From JAGVPT01 sp964642725 (GTDB lineage Bacteria > Bacteroidota > Ignavibacteria > UBA10030 > UBA8401), in the NCBI GenBank assembly GCA_964642725.1, contig CAZXQG010000007.1, positions 1-64,000 on the forward strand: 64,000 nucleotides of DNA, read 5' to 3'. The notes below the pieces were generated by a model. The model was not told the origin of the DNA. It did no database searches and saw nothing but the letters and a program-made list of their open reading frames with translations. The position numbers were made by a program, and so were the translations under genes. Shown piece after piece: positions 1-7,669 of this stretch (position 1 is its first letter; each line of letters starts with the position of its first letter).

Positions 1-157
1 CAAAACCGGCGAGAATGGTAAGTGTAATGATGAGAGCCGCAACGCCGAGCGTAATTCCAGCGACGGCAATGAAGGTGAGAAATGAAATAAATCCTCGTTT
101 CCCCGAGCCGCGTTCCAGTTTTAGATATCGTCTGGCTATAAAAGATGTGTACGGCAT
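1..157 (-). CDS. LolC/LolE-type ABC transporter permease, N-terminal fragment
   Basis: The minus strand reads 52 residues from an ATG at 157 and runs off the left edge. The start (MPYTSFIARRYLK, a short basic stretch, then a long hydrophobic helix with FIAVAGITLGVAALIITLTI) is the typical opening of lipoprotein-releasing LolC/E-family permeases. These sit in the inner membrane with the ATPase LolD and release lipoproteins toward the outer membrane. Only the first membrane segment is visible, so LolC cannot be told from LolE or from a related FtsX-like permease. It lies 25 nt downstream of prfB on the same strand. Confidence 0.7.
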   Translation of the reverse strand, partial: MPYTSFIARRYLKLERGSGKRGFISFLTFIAVAGITLGVAALIITLTILAGF

Positions 158-182
158 CGGAGGCTGAGTTTTTTTAAATGAG

Positions 183-1284
183 TTATTTTCCGCCGAACAT
201 CATAAGGTACCCCTTGATGAATTTGTCGAGGTCGCCGTCCATCACTGCATGAACGTCGCTCGTTTCAACGTCCGTTCGATGATCTTTTACCATATTATAA
301 GGATGGAAGACGTATGACCGGATTTGGCTCCCCCATTCGATTTTCTTTTTCGTTCCTTCGATGACGGCCAAGCGAGCTTCTTCCTCTTCGCGGCGTATTT
401 GGTAGAGGCGCGACTTGAGCATTTTCATCGCCCGTTCCCTGTTTTGAAATTGCGAACGTTCCTCCTGGCAGGCGACGACAACGCCGGAAGGAATATGGCG
501 CAGCCGAACTGCGGTTTCAACCTTGTTGACGTTTTGCCCTCCTTTGCCGCCGGCTCGGTAGGTGTCCATTTCAACATCCGCCGGATTAATCTCAATTTCG
601 ACGTCGTCATCAATCTCCGGATAGACAAAGACGGAAGCAAATGAAGTGTGCCGCCGTTTGTTCGCATCGAACGGTGAAATTCGGACAAGCCTGTGAACGC
701 CGATTTCCGCTTTCAGATATCCGAAGGCGTGATCGCCGACGACTTCGATCGTCGCGCTCTTGATTCCGGCACCGTCGCCGTCAAGCCGGTCCACGAGCGA
801 AACTTTATATTTTTTATTTTCACACCATCGGATGTACATTCGAAGAAGCATGTCCGCCCAATCCTGCGATTCCGTTCCGCCTGCGCCGGAATGAATATTG
901 AGAATAGCGTTTCGATGGTCGTCGATGCCGCTGAGCATATTTTTGAACTCAAGGTCGGCAAGAGCCTGCGCAATGACTGAAATTTCTGCGGTGATGTCTT
1001 TCTGGTAAGATTCGTCTTTTGATTCTTCGGCAAGTTCGATCAACGTCCGGGCATCGTCAATGAGAGTTTTGATCTTTCCCCACTGATCGACCCATTGCTT
1101 ATGCTGATTGATTTCCTGCAGCACTTTCTGAGCGGCAGCATTATCGTTCCAAAAACCGGATGCCGATGATTTACCCTGCAGTTCTGCAACTTTTTTCTCT
1201 TTTGTGTCGAGGTCAAAGAAACCCCCGGAGCTTGTCGAGGCGTTCGATGGACGATTTCAATTGAGATTTTGATTCTTCAAACAT
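183..1284 (-). CDS. prfB: Peptide chain release factor 2, with programmed +1 frameshift
   Basis: RF2 recognises UGA and UAA and triggers peptide release on the ribosome. The open frame alone is only 313 aa and begins mid-protein. Reading upstream on the minus strand gives an ATG at 1284, 23 codons (MFEESKSQLK...), then CTT TGA C. Shifting +1 there joins the frames into a 366-aa protein, the normal RF2 length. By my count the anticodon-like SPF tripeptide is at residues 203-205 and the catalytic GGQ at 248-250, almost the same as in E. coli RF2. The shift makes RF2 autoregulated: low RF2 lets the ribosome slip past the UGA. An automatic caller would truncate this gene. Confidence 0.95.
1212..1228 (-). 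promoter_or_regulatory. prfB: prfB programmed +1 frameshift site
   Basis: On the minus strand the sequence is CCGGGGG, three T bases, CTT, TGA, C. The G-rich block acts as an internal Shine-Dalgarno sequence three bases before the slippery CTT, the same spacing as in E. coli. The in-frame UGA is codon 24. The downstream frame carries the complete RF2 sequence, which supports real frameshifting rather than a sequencing error. Confidence 0.93.
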
Positions 1285-1298
1285 TGGATGTCCTGCAA

Positions 1299-1622
1299 TT
1301 AAATCGATTCAGTTATTTCCAATTCCATCCGGAGCATAACGCTGCTGAGTGTCTTTCCCTGCGCGTCGTTCTTCAGTGAGCGAGTTCCGCCGCCGCCGAG
1401 CGATTCATGGAGAAGGAAATTCAGCGCTCCCAGGTTTGGAAGTTCGTAGCGTTCTACTTTTCCCCGGCAGATTCCGGCAAAATGGCTTTGGACTCTCTCA
1501 ACAGTCAAATATTTTTCAAGGAGAGGATAATATTCCGGCTTACGAGCAATCACTCCGACATTACCCGTGTCTCCCTTGTCGCCCGACCGGGCGTGTGCAA
1601 TTTGAATAAGTTGGATGGTCAA
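1299..1622 (-). CDS. AtuA-like ferredoxin-fold small protein
   Basis: The product is about 107 aa if it starts at the TTG at 1622, which overlaps the upstream stop as TTGA. The sequence begins TIQLIQIAHARSGDKGDTGN and contains a glycine-rich GGGGTRSL segment. These fit the small domain that accompanies, or is fused to the C-terminus of, AtuA/DUF1446 proteins. Here it is a separate polypeptide encoded directly after the large partner, suggesting a two-subunit enzyme. A longer reading up to 1679 would overlap the upstream gene by 61 nt and add residues unlike the family, so I prefer the TTG start. The reaction is unknown. Confidence 0.75.
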   Translation of the reverse strand: MTIQLIQIAHARSGDKGDTGNVGVIARKPEYYPLLEKYLTVERVQSHFAGICRGKVERYELPNLGALNFLLHESLGGGGTRSLKNDAQGKTLSSVMLRMELEITESI

Positions 1623-2980
1623 TGTTGTTCCACTATGACTTTTGGAGTCACCGCTGTTTTCGGGATCAACGCCGGCCAATATGCGATCACCTCGCTCGGC
1701 TTAGGCCTTCCACCGGCAAAACCGGTGACCGAAGGCGGTCCCGTAAGAATCAACGGCGCAATTTCTTTTGAAAACCGGTTGACCGCTTCTTTGTCGCGGC
1801 TCCGTACGCCCACTCTCATCACCACCTCGTTCAATGTACCGGTGTTTTTCGAAAGGGGACCGAAGCAGGAATCGTAACCGAGAAATTCAGTTCTGATTTC
1901 ATCAAAATTCAAGCGCAGATCGCAAAGCCGGATGCGAAGAATTTGGTCCGCTTTCGACGCTTTCTCGAGCGCGTCGGGCCAGGCATAGGTCAATGTCCCG
2001 AATGCAGTGTAGCCGTCAAAATAGGACATCGAAACTTTATAGAACCCGGTTGACGGTTTTCCTTTTACGCCGCTCACTTCAACCCGGTCGAGTGAAGTGT
2101 CTTTCAGCTGAATAGTTGTGAAGTCGGCAATGCAATCGGGAGTAATGTAGTTTTTAGGGTCGCCGATCTCATACACTAACTGTTCTTTGACCGAAGCACT
2201 GGAAACAAGCCCACCGGTCCTGTCATGCTTCGTTATGACGACTGTCCCGTCAGGGCCGGCCTCAGCAATAGGGAATCCGATATGCGCCAAATCGGGGACA
2301 GACTTCCAGTCCGCTGAAAAATTTCCGCCGCTCGTCTGGCCTCCGCATTCCAGAATATGCCCCGCCACTGTCCCGGCTGCGAGTTTGTCCCAATCGGAAT
2401 CCGACCAGCCGAATTCATAGATCATCGGCGCCAGCGTAAGTCCGGTATCGGTAGTTCTGCCGGTAATGACAATCTGGGCGCCTTGCCGCAACGCCTCAAC
2501 AATCGGGAAGGCGCCAAAGTAAACATTCGCACTGATAACGTTAGAGCGAACGGACTCAAGTCTCTCCCCCGTCTCCATGTTGTCAAGTTTGATCCCTTGG
2601 GCAGCGAGAGCATCAATTTGTCCAAGAATATCGTCGCCAAGAACAACTCCAACCTTGAGATTTTTGATTCTTAATTTATCGGCCACCGCGAAGATCGCAT
2701 TGCGGCACGCGATCGGATTGACGCCGCCGCCGTTCGTGATCACAGTTATTTTCTTCTTTACGATATCGGGAAGAATCTCCTCAAACAACGGTACCAAATC
2801 TTTTGCGTACCCGAGGTTCGGGTCCTTCATCTTTTGTTTCTGCAGGATGGACATCGTAACTTCTGCAAGATAGTCCATCATCATATAGTCGACGGGTCCG
2901 TTTCTCACCTGGTCGACGGGTGCAGTTTGGAGATCTCCCCAAAAACCCTGACCGCTTGCTATACGGATTGATTGCTTCAT
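1619..2980 (-). CDS. Acyclic terpene utilisation AtuA family protein (DUF1446)
   Basis: This 453-aa protein starts MKQSIRIASGQGFWGDLQ and contains ITNGGGVNP, VLGDDI, ITGRTTDTGLTLAP and GGQTSGGNFSADW, all typical of the AtuA/DUF1446 family. In Pseudomonas, AtuA belongs to citronellol/geraniol degradation, but most family members lie outside that pathway, and no other terpene-degradation gene is visible here. The stop overlaps the start of the small partner gene by four bases, so the two are probably translationally coupled. The ATG at 2980 has no clear Shine-Dalgarno sequence. Family assignment is firm; the substrate is not. Confidence 0.85.
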   Translation of the reverse strand: MKQSIRIASGQGFWGDLQTAPVDQVRNGPVDYMMMDYLAEVTMSILQKQKMKDPNLGYAKDLVPLFEEILPDIVKKKITVITNGGGVNPIACRNAIFAVADKLRIKNLKVGVVLGDDILGQIDALAAQGIKLDNMETGERLESVRSNVISANVYFGAFPIVEALRQGAQIVITGRTTDTGLTLAPMIYEFGWSDSDWDKLAAGTVAGHILECGGQTSGGNFSADWKSVPDLAHIGFPIAEAGPDGTVVITKHDRTGGLVSSASVKEQLVYEIGDPKNYITPDCIADFTTIQLKDTSLDRVEVSGVKGKPSTGFYKVSMSYFDGYTAFGTLTYAWPDALEKASKADQILRIRLCDLRLNFDEIRTEFLGYDSCFGPLSKNTGTLNEVVMRVGVRSRDKEAVNRFSKEIAPLILTGPPSVTGFAGGRPKPSEVIAYWPALIPKTAVTPKVIVEQH

Positions 2981-3053
2981 CGGTTGTGATCCGAACCGCC
3001 AAGATGCCGAAGAGAGAAACTGATCGCCTTCGTGTATCCGCCTCTTAAAAATA

Positions 3054-4826
3054 TTATTTTAACCGTATATGCAGCTCGTCTAATTGTTTCTTATCGACTT
3101 CGGAAGGTGAATCATCCATCAACGACATGCCGCTGCTTGTTTTCGGAAACGCGATGACATCGCGTATAGATTTTACTCCCGTCAGAAGCATGGTGATCCG
3201 GTCGAGGCCAAAGGCAATTCCGCCGTGCGGCGGTGCGCCGTAGCGAAACGCGTCGAGCATAAATCCGAATTTTGCTCTCGCTTCATCCGGTTCGATGCCG
3301 AGCAAACCAAAAACCTTGTTTTGAAGTTCCGGGGTATGAATACGGATCGACCCTCCGGCGATTTCATTTCCGTTCAGCACCAGGTCGTACGCCCTTGCGC
3401 GTGCCTTCGATGGATCGGAGTCCAACAAATGAAGGTCTTCTACTTTCGGGGCGGTAAATGGATGGTGCATCGCGACGTAGCGCTTTTCCTCTTCCGAGTA
3501 TTCGAACATAGGGAAATCCACGACCCAGAGAAGGCTGTGTTTCGATTCGTCGATCATGTTCAACCGCTTTGCCATCTCAGTCCGAAGTGTTCCGAGAATG
3601 GTGTACGTTTTCTGCCAGAGATCGGAGACGAGCAAGACGAGATCGCCGGTTTTTGCTCCTGCACGATCGCAGATTTTCGTCAACAGATCCTTGCCGAGAA
3701 ATTTTTCAATTGCCGACTCAGCCCCTTTTTCCGTCACTTTGATATATGCCAATCCCCCTGCGCCCAACGCTTTTGTGAAGTCGACAAGATTGTCCATTTG
3801 ATTCCGTGTGTAGCTCGCTCCTCCGGGAACCGTAAAGCCCGCAACGACTCCGCCCTTCGCAACATTCTCAGCAAACACTTTGAACCCGGATCCGGCAACA
3901 AGATCGCTGAAGTTTGAAAATTTCAACTCGAACCGCAAATCGGGTTTGTCGCTTCCATAGCTCTCCATTGCCTCTTTGTAGGTTATGCGGGGAAAAGGAG
4001 TCGTTACATCAATGCCTTTTATCTCGGCGAAGAAGTTCTTGATAACGCCTTCGACGATGGCCTGGATATCTGGTTCGTCGACAAAAGACATCTCCACATC
4101 AATTTGCGTAAACTCCGGCTGCCGGTCTGCGCGCAAATCTTCATCGCGGAAACATTTCACAATCTGAAAATACCTGTCAAAACCGGCAACCATCAAGATC
4201 TGTTTGTACGTTTGCGGCGATTGAGGAAGCGCATAAAATTTTCCAGGATGGACGCGGCTGGGTACAAGATAGTCGCGCGCGCCTTCGGGGGTGCTTCTCA
4301 TCAACACTGGCGTCTCAACCTCAATGAATTTGTTTGCGTCAAAATACCGGCGGGCAATTTGATACATCTTGTGCCTTGTCATGAGCGCTTGCTGCATTGG
4401 CGCCCGGCGAAGGTCGAGATAGCGATATTTCAGCCGAAGGTCTTCGTTCGCTTCCACCCTTTCTTCAATTGGAAACGGCGGGGTCTCTGATTTACTAAGG
4501 ATCGTCAGTTCATTCGTGAGGATGTCGATTTCCCCTGTCGAAAGATCCGCATTGTTCGTGCCTTCCGGGCGGCGTTCAACTTTGCCCGTTACTGAAATGA
4601 CATATTCGCTGCGTAAATCCTTTGCAAGCTGGTAGACCTCCTGATTGTGCTGGGGACCGAAGACAACCTGGGTTTTGCCGTACCTGTCCCGCAGGTCGAT
4701 GAAAATAACGCCGCCTAAGTCGCGCCGGCGGTCAACCCACCCAGTAAGAGTAACGGTTTGGCCGATATGTTCAGCACACAGTTCTCCGCAAGTATGTGTT
4801 CGTTTCTTATACGTAATGGACTGCAT
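3054..4826 (-). CDS. aspS: Aspartyl-tRNA synthetase, bacterial type
   Basis: This class II synthetase charges tRNA-Asp. I start it at the ATG at 4826 (MQSITYKKRTHTCGEL), preceded by AAGGAAAAG; this gives 590 aa, the usual bacterial length. The OB-fold anticodon-binding domain (LTGWVDRRRDLGGVIFIDLRD) is at the N-terminus. Motif 2 is FRDEDLRADRQPEFTQID and motif 3 is GIAFGLDRITMLLTG; the bacterial GAD insertion lies between them. The same frame stays open for another 127 codons upstream, but that stretch crosses a terminator hairpin and does not resemble AspRS. Whether it is an AspRS or a non-discriminating AspRS cannot be decided by eye. Confidence 0.96.
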   Translation of the reverse strand: MQSITYKKRTHTCGELCAEHIGQTVTLTGWVDRRRDLGGVIFIDLRDRYGKTQVVFGPQHNQEVYQLAKDLRSEYVISVTGKVERRPEGTNNADLSTGEIDILTNELTILSKSETPPFPIEERVEANEDLRLKYRYLDLRRAPMQQALMTRHKMYQIARRYFDANKFIEVETPVLMRSTPEGARDYLVPSRVHPGKFYALPQSPQTYKQILMVAGFDRYFQIVKCFRDEDLRADRQPEFTQIDVEMSFVDEPDIQAIVEGVIKNFFAEIKGIDVTTPFPRITYKEAMESYGSDKPDLRFELKFSNFSDLVAGSGFKVFAENVAKGGVVAGFTVPGGASYTRNQMDNLVDFTKALGAGGLAYIKVTEKGAESAIEKFLGKDLLTKICDRAGAKTGDLVLLVSDLWQKTYTILGTLRTEMAKRLNMIDESKHSLLWVVDFPMFEYSEEEKRYVAMHHPFTAPKVEDLHLLDSDPSKARARAYDLVLNGNEIAGGSIRIHTPELQNKVFGLLGIEPDEARAKFGFMLDAFRYGAPPHGGIAFGLDRITMLLTGVKSIRDVIAFPKTSSGMSLMDDSPSEVDKKQLDELHIRLK

Positions 4827-4857
4827 CTTTTCCTTGAATGGTAACGTTGAAATTTGA

Positions 4858-4883
4858 ACAAAAAAAATCCCGGTGCCGGGATT
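4858..4883 (-). terminator. Intrinsic terminator or attenuator in the aspS leader
   Basis: The minus strand has an 8-bp inverted repeat, AATCCCGG / CCGGGATT, with a two-base centre, followed at once by a T-run. It sits only 31 nt before the aspS start. The next gene upstream is divergent, so the hairpin cannot end an upstream gene's transcript; it most likely acts as an attenuator in the aspS leader. Confidence 0.7.
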
Positions 4884-5007
4884 GCATGGTTCATTTCTGC
4901 TGAATTCTCTAAGGATAATATAAATAAATCCGGTGGAAGTTTCAATTATTTTAAACAGGATACGGCAATTGCAACATGGCTCGGTTTTGTAACTTTTATT
5001 GAAATGG

Positions 5008-5045
5008 CAGACATTCATGTTTCTCAGATCAGACAGGAATGTCTG
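5008..5045. repeat. 9-bp inverted repeat between aspS and the GNAT gene
   Basis: CAGACATTC (5008-5016) and GAATGTCTG (5037-5045) are perfect inverted repeats separated by 20 nt. They lie in the 414-nt space (4827-5240) between divergent genes. The element resembles the palindromic intergenic repeats that occur in multiple copies in many genomes, but I see only one copy here. It could instead be part of the aspS leader structure. Confidence 0.5.
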
Positions 5046-5264
5046 GCCTACGGGCAGATTGAAATGATGTACTACTGTATTTGCACCTTTCTCTAACCCT
5101 GGGTATATTCCAAGGTGTGATTCTTCGGAATTCAATAGCTGTGAAATCAGCAGCCGGAGGACGGGATATTTCTTTTTCAAGCCACCGGTCTTTTTCCTGA
5201 ATCCCATTATAGAAAGCGTTTCCGTACCGAAAGCTCTCGCTTGGCATTAGATGAACAAATTCGC

Positions 5265-5852
5265 ATGCTTCTTACCACAAAAGAACTGACCCCGAAAGGC
5301 TGGCCCCAAGTTGAACAGCTTTTTGGATCTAACGGGGCATGCGGGGGATGCTGGTGTCAGGCATGGAGGATTGAAAAAGGTGAGCACTGGTCAGAGGTCA
5401 AAGGCGCACAAGCAAAAGCGAGGCTTCGTAAGAGCGTTCGCAGCGGCTCAACGCATGCCATCCTAGCATTCAACAAGAAGATTCCCGTCGGTTGGTGTGC
5501 CTTCGGGCCGCGGGATTCTTTTCCTCGTCTTAACCGCGCACCGACTTTGAAGTGCGACGACTCGCCGCGAGTATGGTCTCTCCCTTGTTTTTTTGTGCCG
5601 CGCGCGTACCGCGGTATGGGAGTAGCTTCAGCTCTGCTCTCGCATGCTCTTAAAGTAATGAAGCGGCAAGGCGTCGAGATCGCTGAGGGGTATCCGTCAA
5701 AGCCGGATAAGAACGGCGTCTATATCGCCGCATTTTCCTGGACCGGAACACGGTCGATGTTTAAAAATGCCGGGTTCACCGTTGCAGGAAATCCTGATGG
5801 AAGCAAGCAACGGGTGAGAAGGATTTTGAACAAGTACAAGAACGAGAGATAA
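5265..5852 (+). CDS. GNAT family N-acetyltransferase
   Basis: The product is 195 aa from the ATG at 5265; a TTG at 5241 would add eight residues. Motif A of the GNAT fold is clear as PRAYRGMGVASALLSHAL (the R-x-x-G-x-G/A acetyl-CoA loop). Near the N-terminus is ACGGCWCQAW, a cysteine-rich motif seen in a GNAT subgroup of unknown substrate. The gene is divergent from aspS and is followed 70 nt later by an aldo/keto reductase. No Shine-Dalgarno sequence is obvious. Substrate unknown. Confidence 0.8.
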   Translation: MLLTTKELTPKGWPQVEQLFGSNGACGGCWCQAWRIEKGEHWSEVKGAQAKARLRKSVRSGSTHAILAFNKKIPVGWCAFGPRDSFPRLNRAPTLKCDDSPRVWSLPCFFVPRAYRGMGVASALLSHALKVMKRQGVEIAEGYPSKPDKNGVYIAAFSWTGTRSMFKNAGFTVAGNPDGSKQRVRRILNKYKNER

Positions 5853-5922
5853 GTCAAAAATATTAGAGACAAAAAAATAGCAACGATGCCGCCGGAACGA
5901 TCCGAAATTAAGGAAGAATCCA

Positions 5923-6807
5923 ATGGAACAAAGAATCTTTGGCAAGACAGGACTCAAGGTTTCCGTGCTGGGATTTGGGGCTGGACACATCGGCAGTGAG
6001 AATTTCTCGGAGAATGAAGCTGAGTCGCTTCTGAATCAGGTCGTCGATTCTGGTATTACGCTGATCGACACTGCGCGCGCATACGGATTGTCGGAAGAAA
6101 GAATCGGAAAATATTTAAGTCATCGGCGAAAAGATTTTGTTCTTTCTACCAAGGTCGGTTACGGCGTCACCGGTTTTGAAAACTGGACCTATGAATGTGT
6201 TCGTGCCGGCATCGATGAGGCGCTCCGTTTGCTGCGAACCGACTACATTGACATAGTTCATCTTCATTCCTGCCCGATTGGAACGTTGCAATGGGGTGAA
6301 CCTCTTCGGGCGCTCGAAGAGAGTGTGCACGACGGAAAAATTCGCGTGGCGGCATATTCCGGCGAGAACGAGGCTCTTGAATGGTCGATCGGAAGCGGGC
6401 GATTCGGGAGCGTAGAGCATTCGCTCAATATTTGCGACCAGCGGGCGATTGACAATAATCTGCAGGCTGAAACGGAGAAGGGGTTGGGTGTCATTGCAAA
6501 GCGCCCGGTTGCGAATGCCCCCTGGCGCTTCACAGAATGCCCGGTAAGCCATTACGCCGAAGAATATTGGTGGCGATGGAAGACAATGGATGTCGACCCT
6601 CTTGGCCTCGAGTGGCAGGAAGTTGCTTTACGGTTCGCGGCGTTTACGCCAGGCGTGCATTCCTGCATTGTGGGAACAGCGAATCCGGAGCATCTAAAAA
6701 AGAACTTAGCAATTATTAAAAAAGGGCCGCTTCCGCAGCCCTTCTACGATGCGATCAGAACCGCATTCAAAGTCAATGATCCCGGATGGTGGGTGGGACA
6801 AGTCTAA
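5923..6807 (+). CDS. Aldo/keto reductase
   Basis: A 294-aa NAD(P)H-dependent oxidoreductase with the TIM-barrel AKR fold. The catalytic tetrad is visible as D and Y in LIDTARAYGLSEERIG, K in VLSTKVGYG and H in DIVHLHSC. The C-terminal cofactor region is shortened to SCIVGTANPEHLKKNL. An AAGGAAG Shine-Dalgarno sequence precedes the ATG. The substrate cannot be predicted; the general shape is that of the L-galactose dehydrogenase/YajO-like AKRs. Confidence 0.88.
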   Translation: MEQRIFGKTGLKVSVLGFGAGHIGSENFSENEAESLLNQVVDSGITLIDTARAYGLSEERIGKYLSHRRKDFVLSTKVGYGVTGFENWTYECVRAGIDEALRLLRTDYIDIVHLHSCPIGTLQWGEPLRALEESVHDGKIRVAAYSGENEALEWSIGSGRFGSVEHSLNICDQRAIDNNLQAETEKGLGVIAKRPVANAPWRFTECPVSHYAEEYWWRWKTMDVDPLGLEWQEVALRFAAFTPGVHSCIVGTANPEHLKKNLAIIKKGPLPQPFYDAIRTAFKVNDPGWWVGQV

Positions 6808-6850
6808 GCGGGAAAACAGATTCTGATAAACCTAATCTATCGGCATACCA

Positions 6851-7246
6851 GTGACTCTCGAAGAAAAAAAAATATATCAGCAAATACATCCGGTCAAACT
6901 CCTCACGGATGTCATTACAGGATTTGGTTCAGTGTATTTGCTGTGGCTGCACTACAACCTTATCGCCGTAGTCTGCGTTGCCTTTATTCCTTCAACAGTT
7001 GTTTCGATGGTACTCATCACGAAAACTGACCTGGAAAGATACAAGGACTCCGCGTTGGGAACTTATCTCCGAAGGCATATGACCTCTAAATCGTCCGATT
7101 GGATTCGCTTTGCGGGCTTTGTGGTCATGCTCACGGGCGGATGGATCAATAAGATCTGGCTGGCCGCAGCGGGATTGGTTATTATTCTTTTTGTTTGGAT
7201 GAAAGGTTTAGTCGTCAGAAAGCCAGGACCAAAAAAGGCTGGCTGA
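6851..7246 (+). CDS. Small membrane protein of unknown function
   Basis: 131 aa from a GTG start, 43 nt after the aldo/keto reductase. The short N-terminal region (MTLEEKKIYQQIHPVKLLTD) is followed by two close hydrophobic segments (about residues 22-57), a charged linker (TKTDLERYKDS) and a further hydrophobic stretch near 85-118, ending with a basic tail. I read it as an integral inner-membrane protein. I do not recognise the family. It is the last gene of the plus-strand trio and is followed by a strong terminator. Confidence 0.7.
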   Translation: MTLEEKKIYQQIHPVKLLTDVITGFGSVYLLWLHYNLIAVVCVAFIPSTVVSMVLITKTDLERYKDSALGTYLRRHMTSKSSDWIRFAGFVVMLTGGWINKIWLAAAGLVIILFVWMKGLVVRKPGPKKAG

Positions 7247-7265
7247 GAACGGCATCCAGTGAAAT

Positions 7266-7306
7266 AAAAAAAGCCTGTTCCGCGAAGCGGTGCAGGCTTT
7301 TTTTAT
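7266..7306. terminator. Bidirectional intrinsic terminator
   Basis: A 12-bp outer stem, AAAAAAAGCCTG / CAGGCTTTTTTT, encloses an inner CCGC/GCGG stem. The A- and T-runs make it work in both directions, between the plus-strand membrane-protein gene and minus-strand trxA. Confidence 0.88.
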
Positions 7307-7324
7307 TTGTTGAGCATCGCCAAC

Positions 7325-7648
7325 TCAAGACATATGGCGGCTTACTTTCTCGACTAGATTTCGTTTCGGCATCGCTCCAACAATCTGTTCGACAACCTTC
7401 CCTCCTTTAAAAACCAACAGCGTTGGGATGCTCCGGATTCCGTATTGCATCGAAACGGCAGGATTAGCATCGACATCAAGTTTTCCTACTTTAAGCTTGC
7501 CGTCGTATTCTGTCGCCATCTCTTCCACGTACGGCGCAATCATTTTGCACGGACCGCACCATGCGGCCCAAAAATCGACTAAAACCGGCGTCGTGGAATT
7601 GATCACTTCAGTCTGAAAATTAGCATCGTTTACTTCAACTGGCTTCAT
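7325..7648 (-). CDS. trxA: Thioredoxin
   Basis: 107-aa cytoplasmic dithiol reductase. The active site WCGPC is at residues 30-34 within VDFWAAWCGPCKMIAP, and the cis-proline loop is SIPTLLVF. The length is the family norm. The ATG is preceded by AAGGAGAAGCAC, one of the best Shine-Dalgarno sequences in the window. It lies 21 nt downstream of dnaE on the same strand, so the two are probably co-transcribed and end at the bidirectional terminator. Confidence 0.96.
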   Translation of the reverse strand: MKPVEVNDANFQTEVINSTTPVLVDFWAAWCGPCKMIAPYVEEMATEYDGKLKVGKLDVDANPAVSMQYGIRSIPTLLVFKGGKVVEQIVGAMPKRNLVEKVSRHMS

Positions 7649-7669
7649 GTGCTTCTCCTTTTTGAATAA

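Noticed and set aside
4827..5207. 127-codon open extension in frame with aspS
   Set aside because: It crosses the terminator hairpin and inverted repeat, shows no AspRS similarity, and the ATG at 4826 has a good Shine-Dalgarno sequence and gives the family length.
4827..5240. T-box riboswitch in the aspS leader
   Set aside because: The conserved T-box bulge sequence was not found by eye, and T-boxes are rare in this phylum. Only a generic attenuator is supported.
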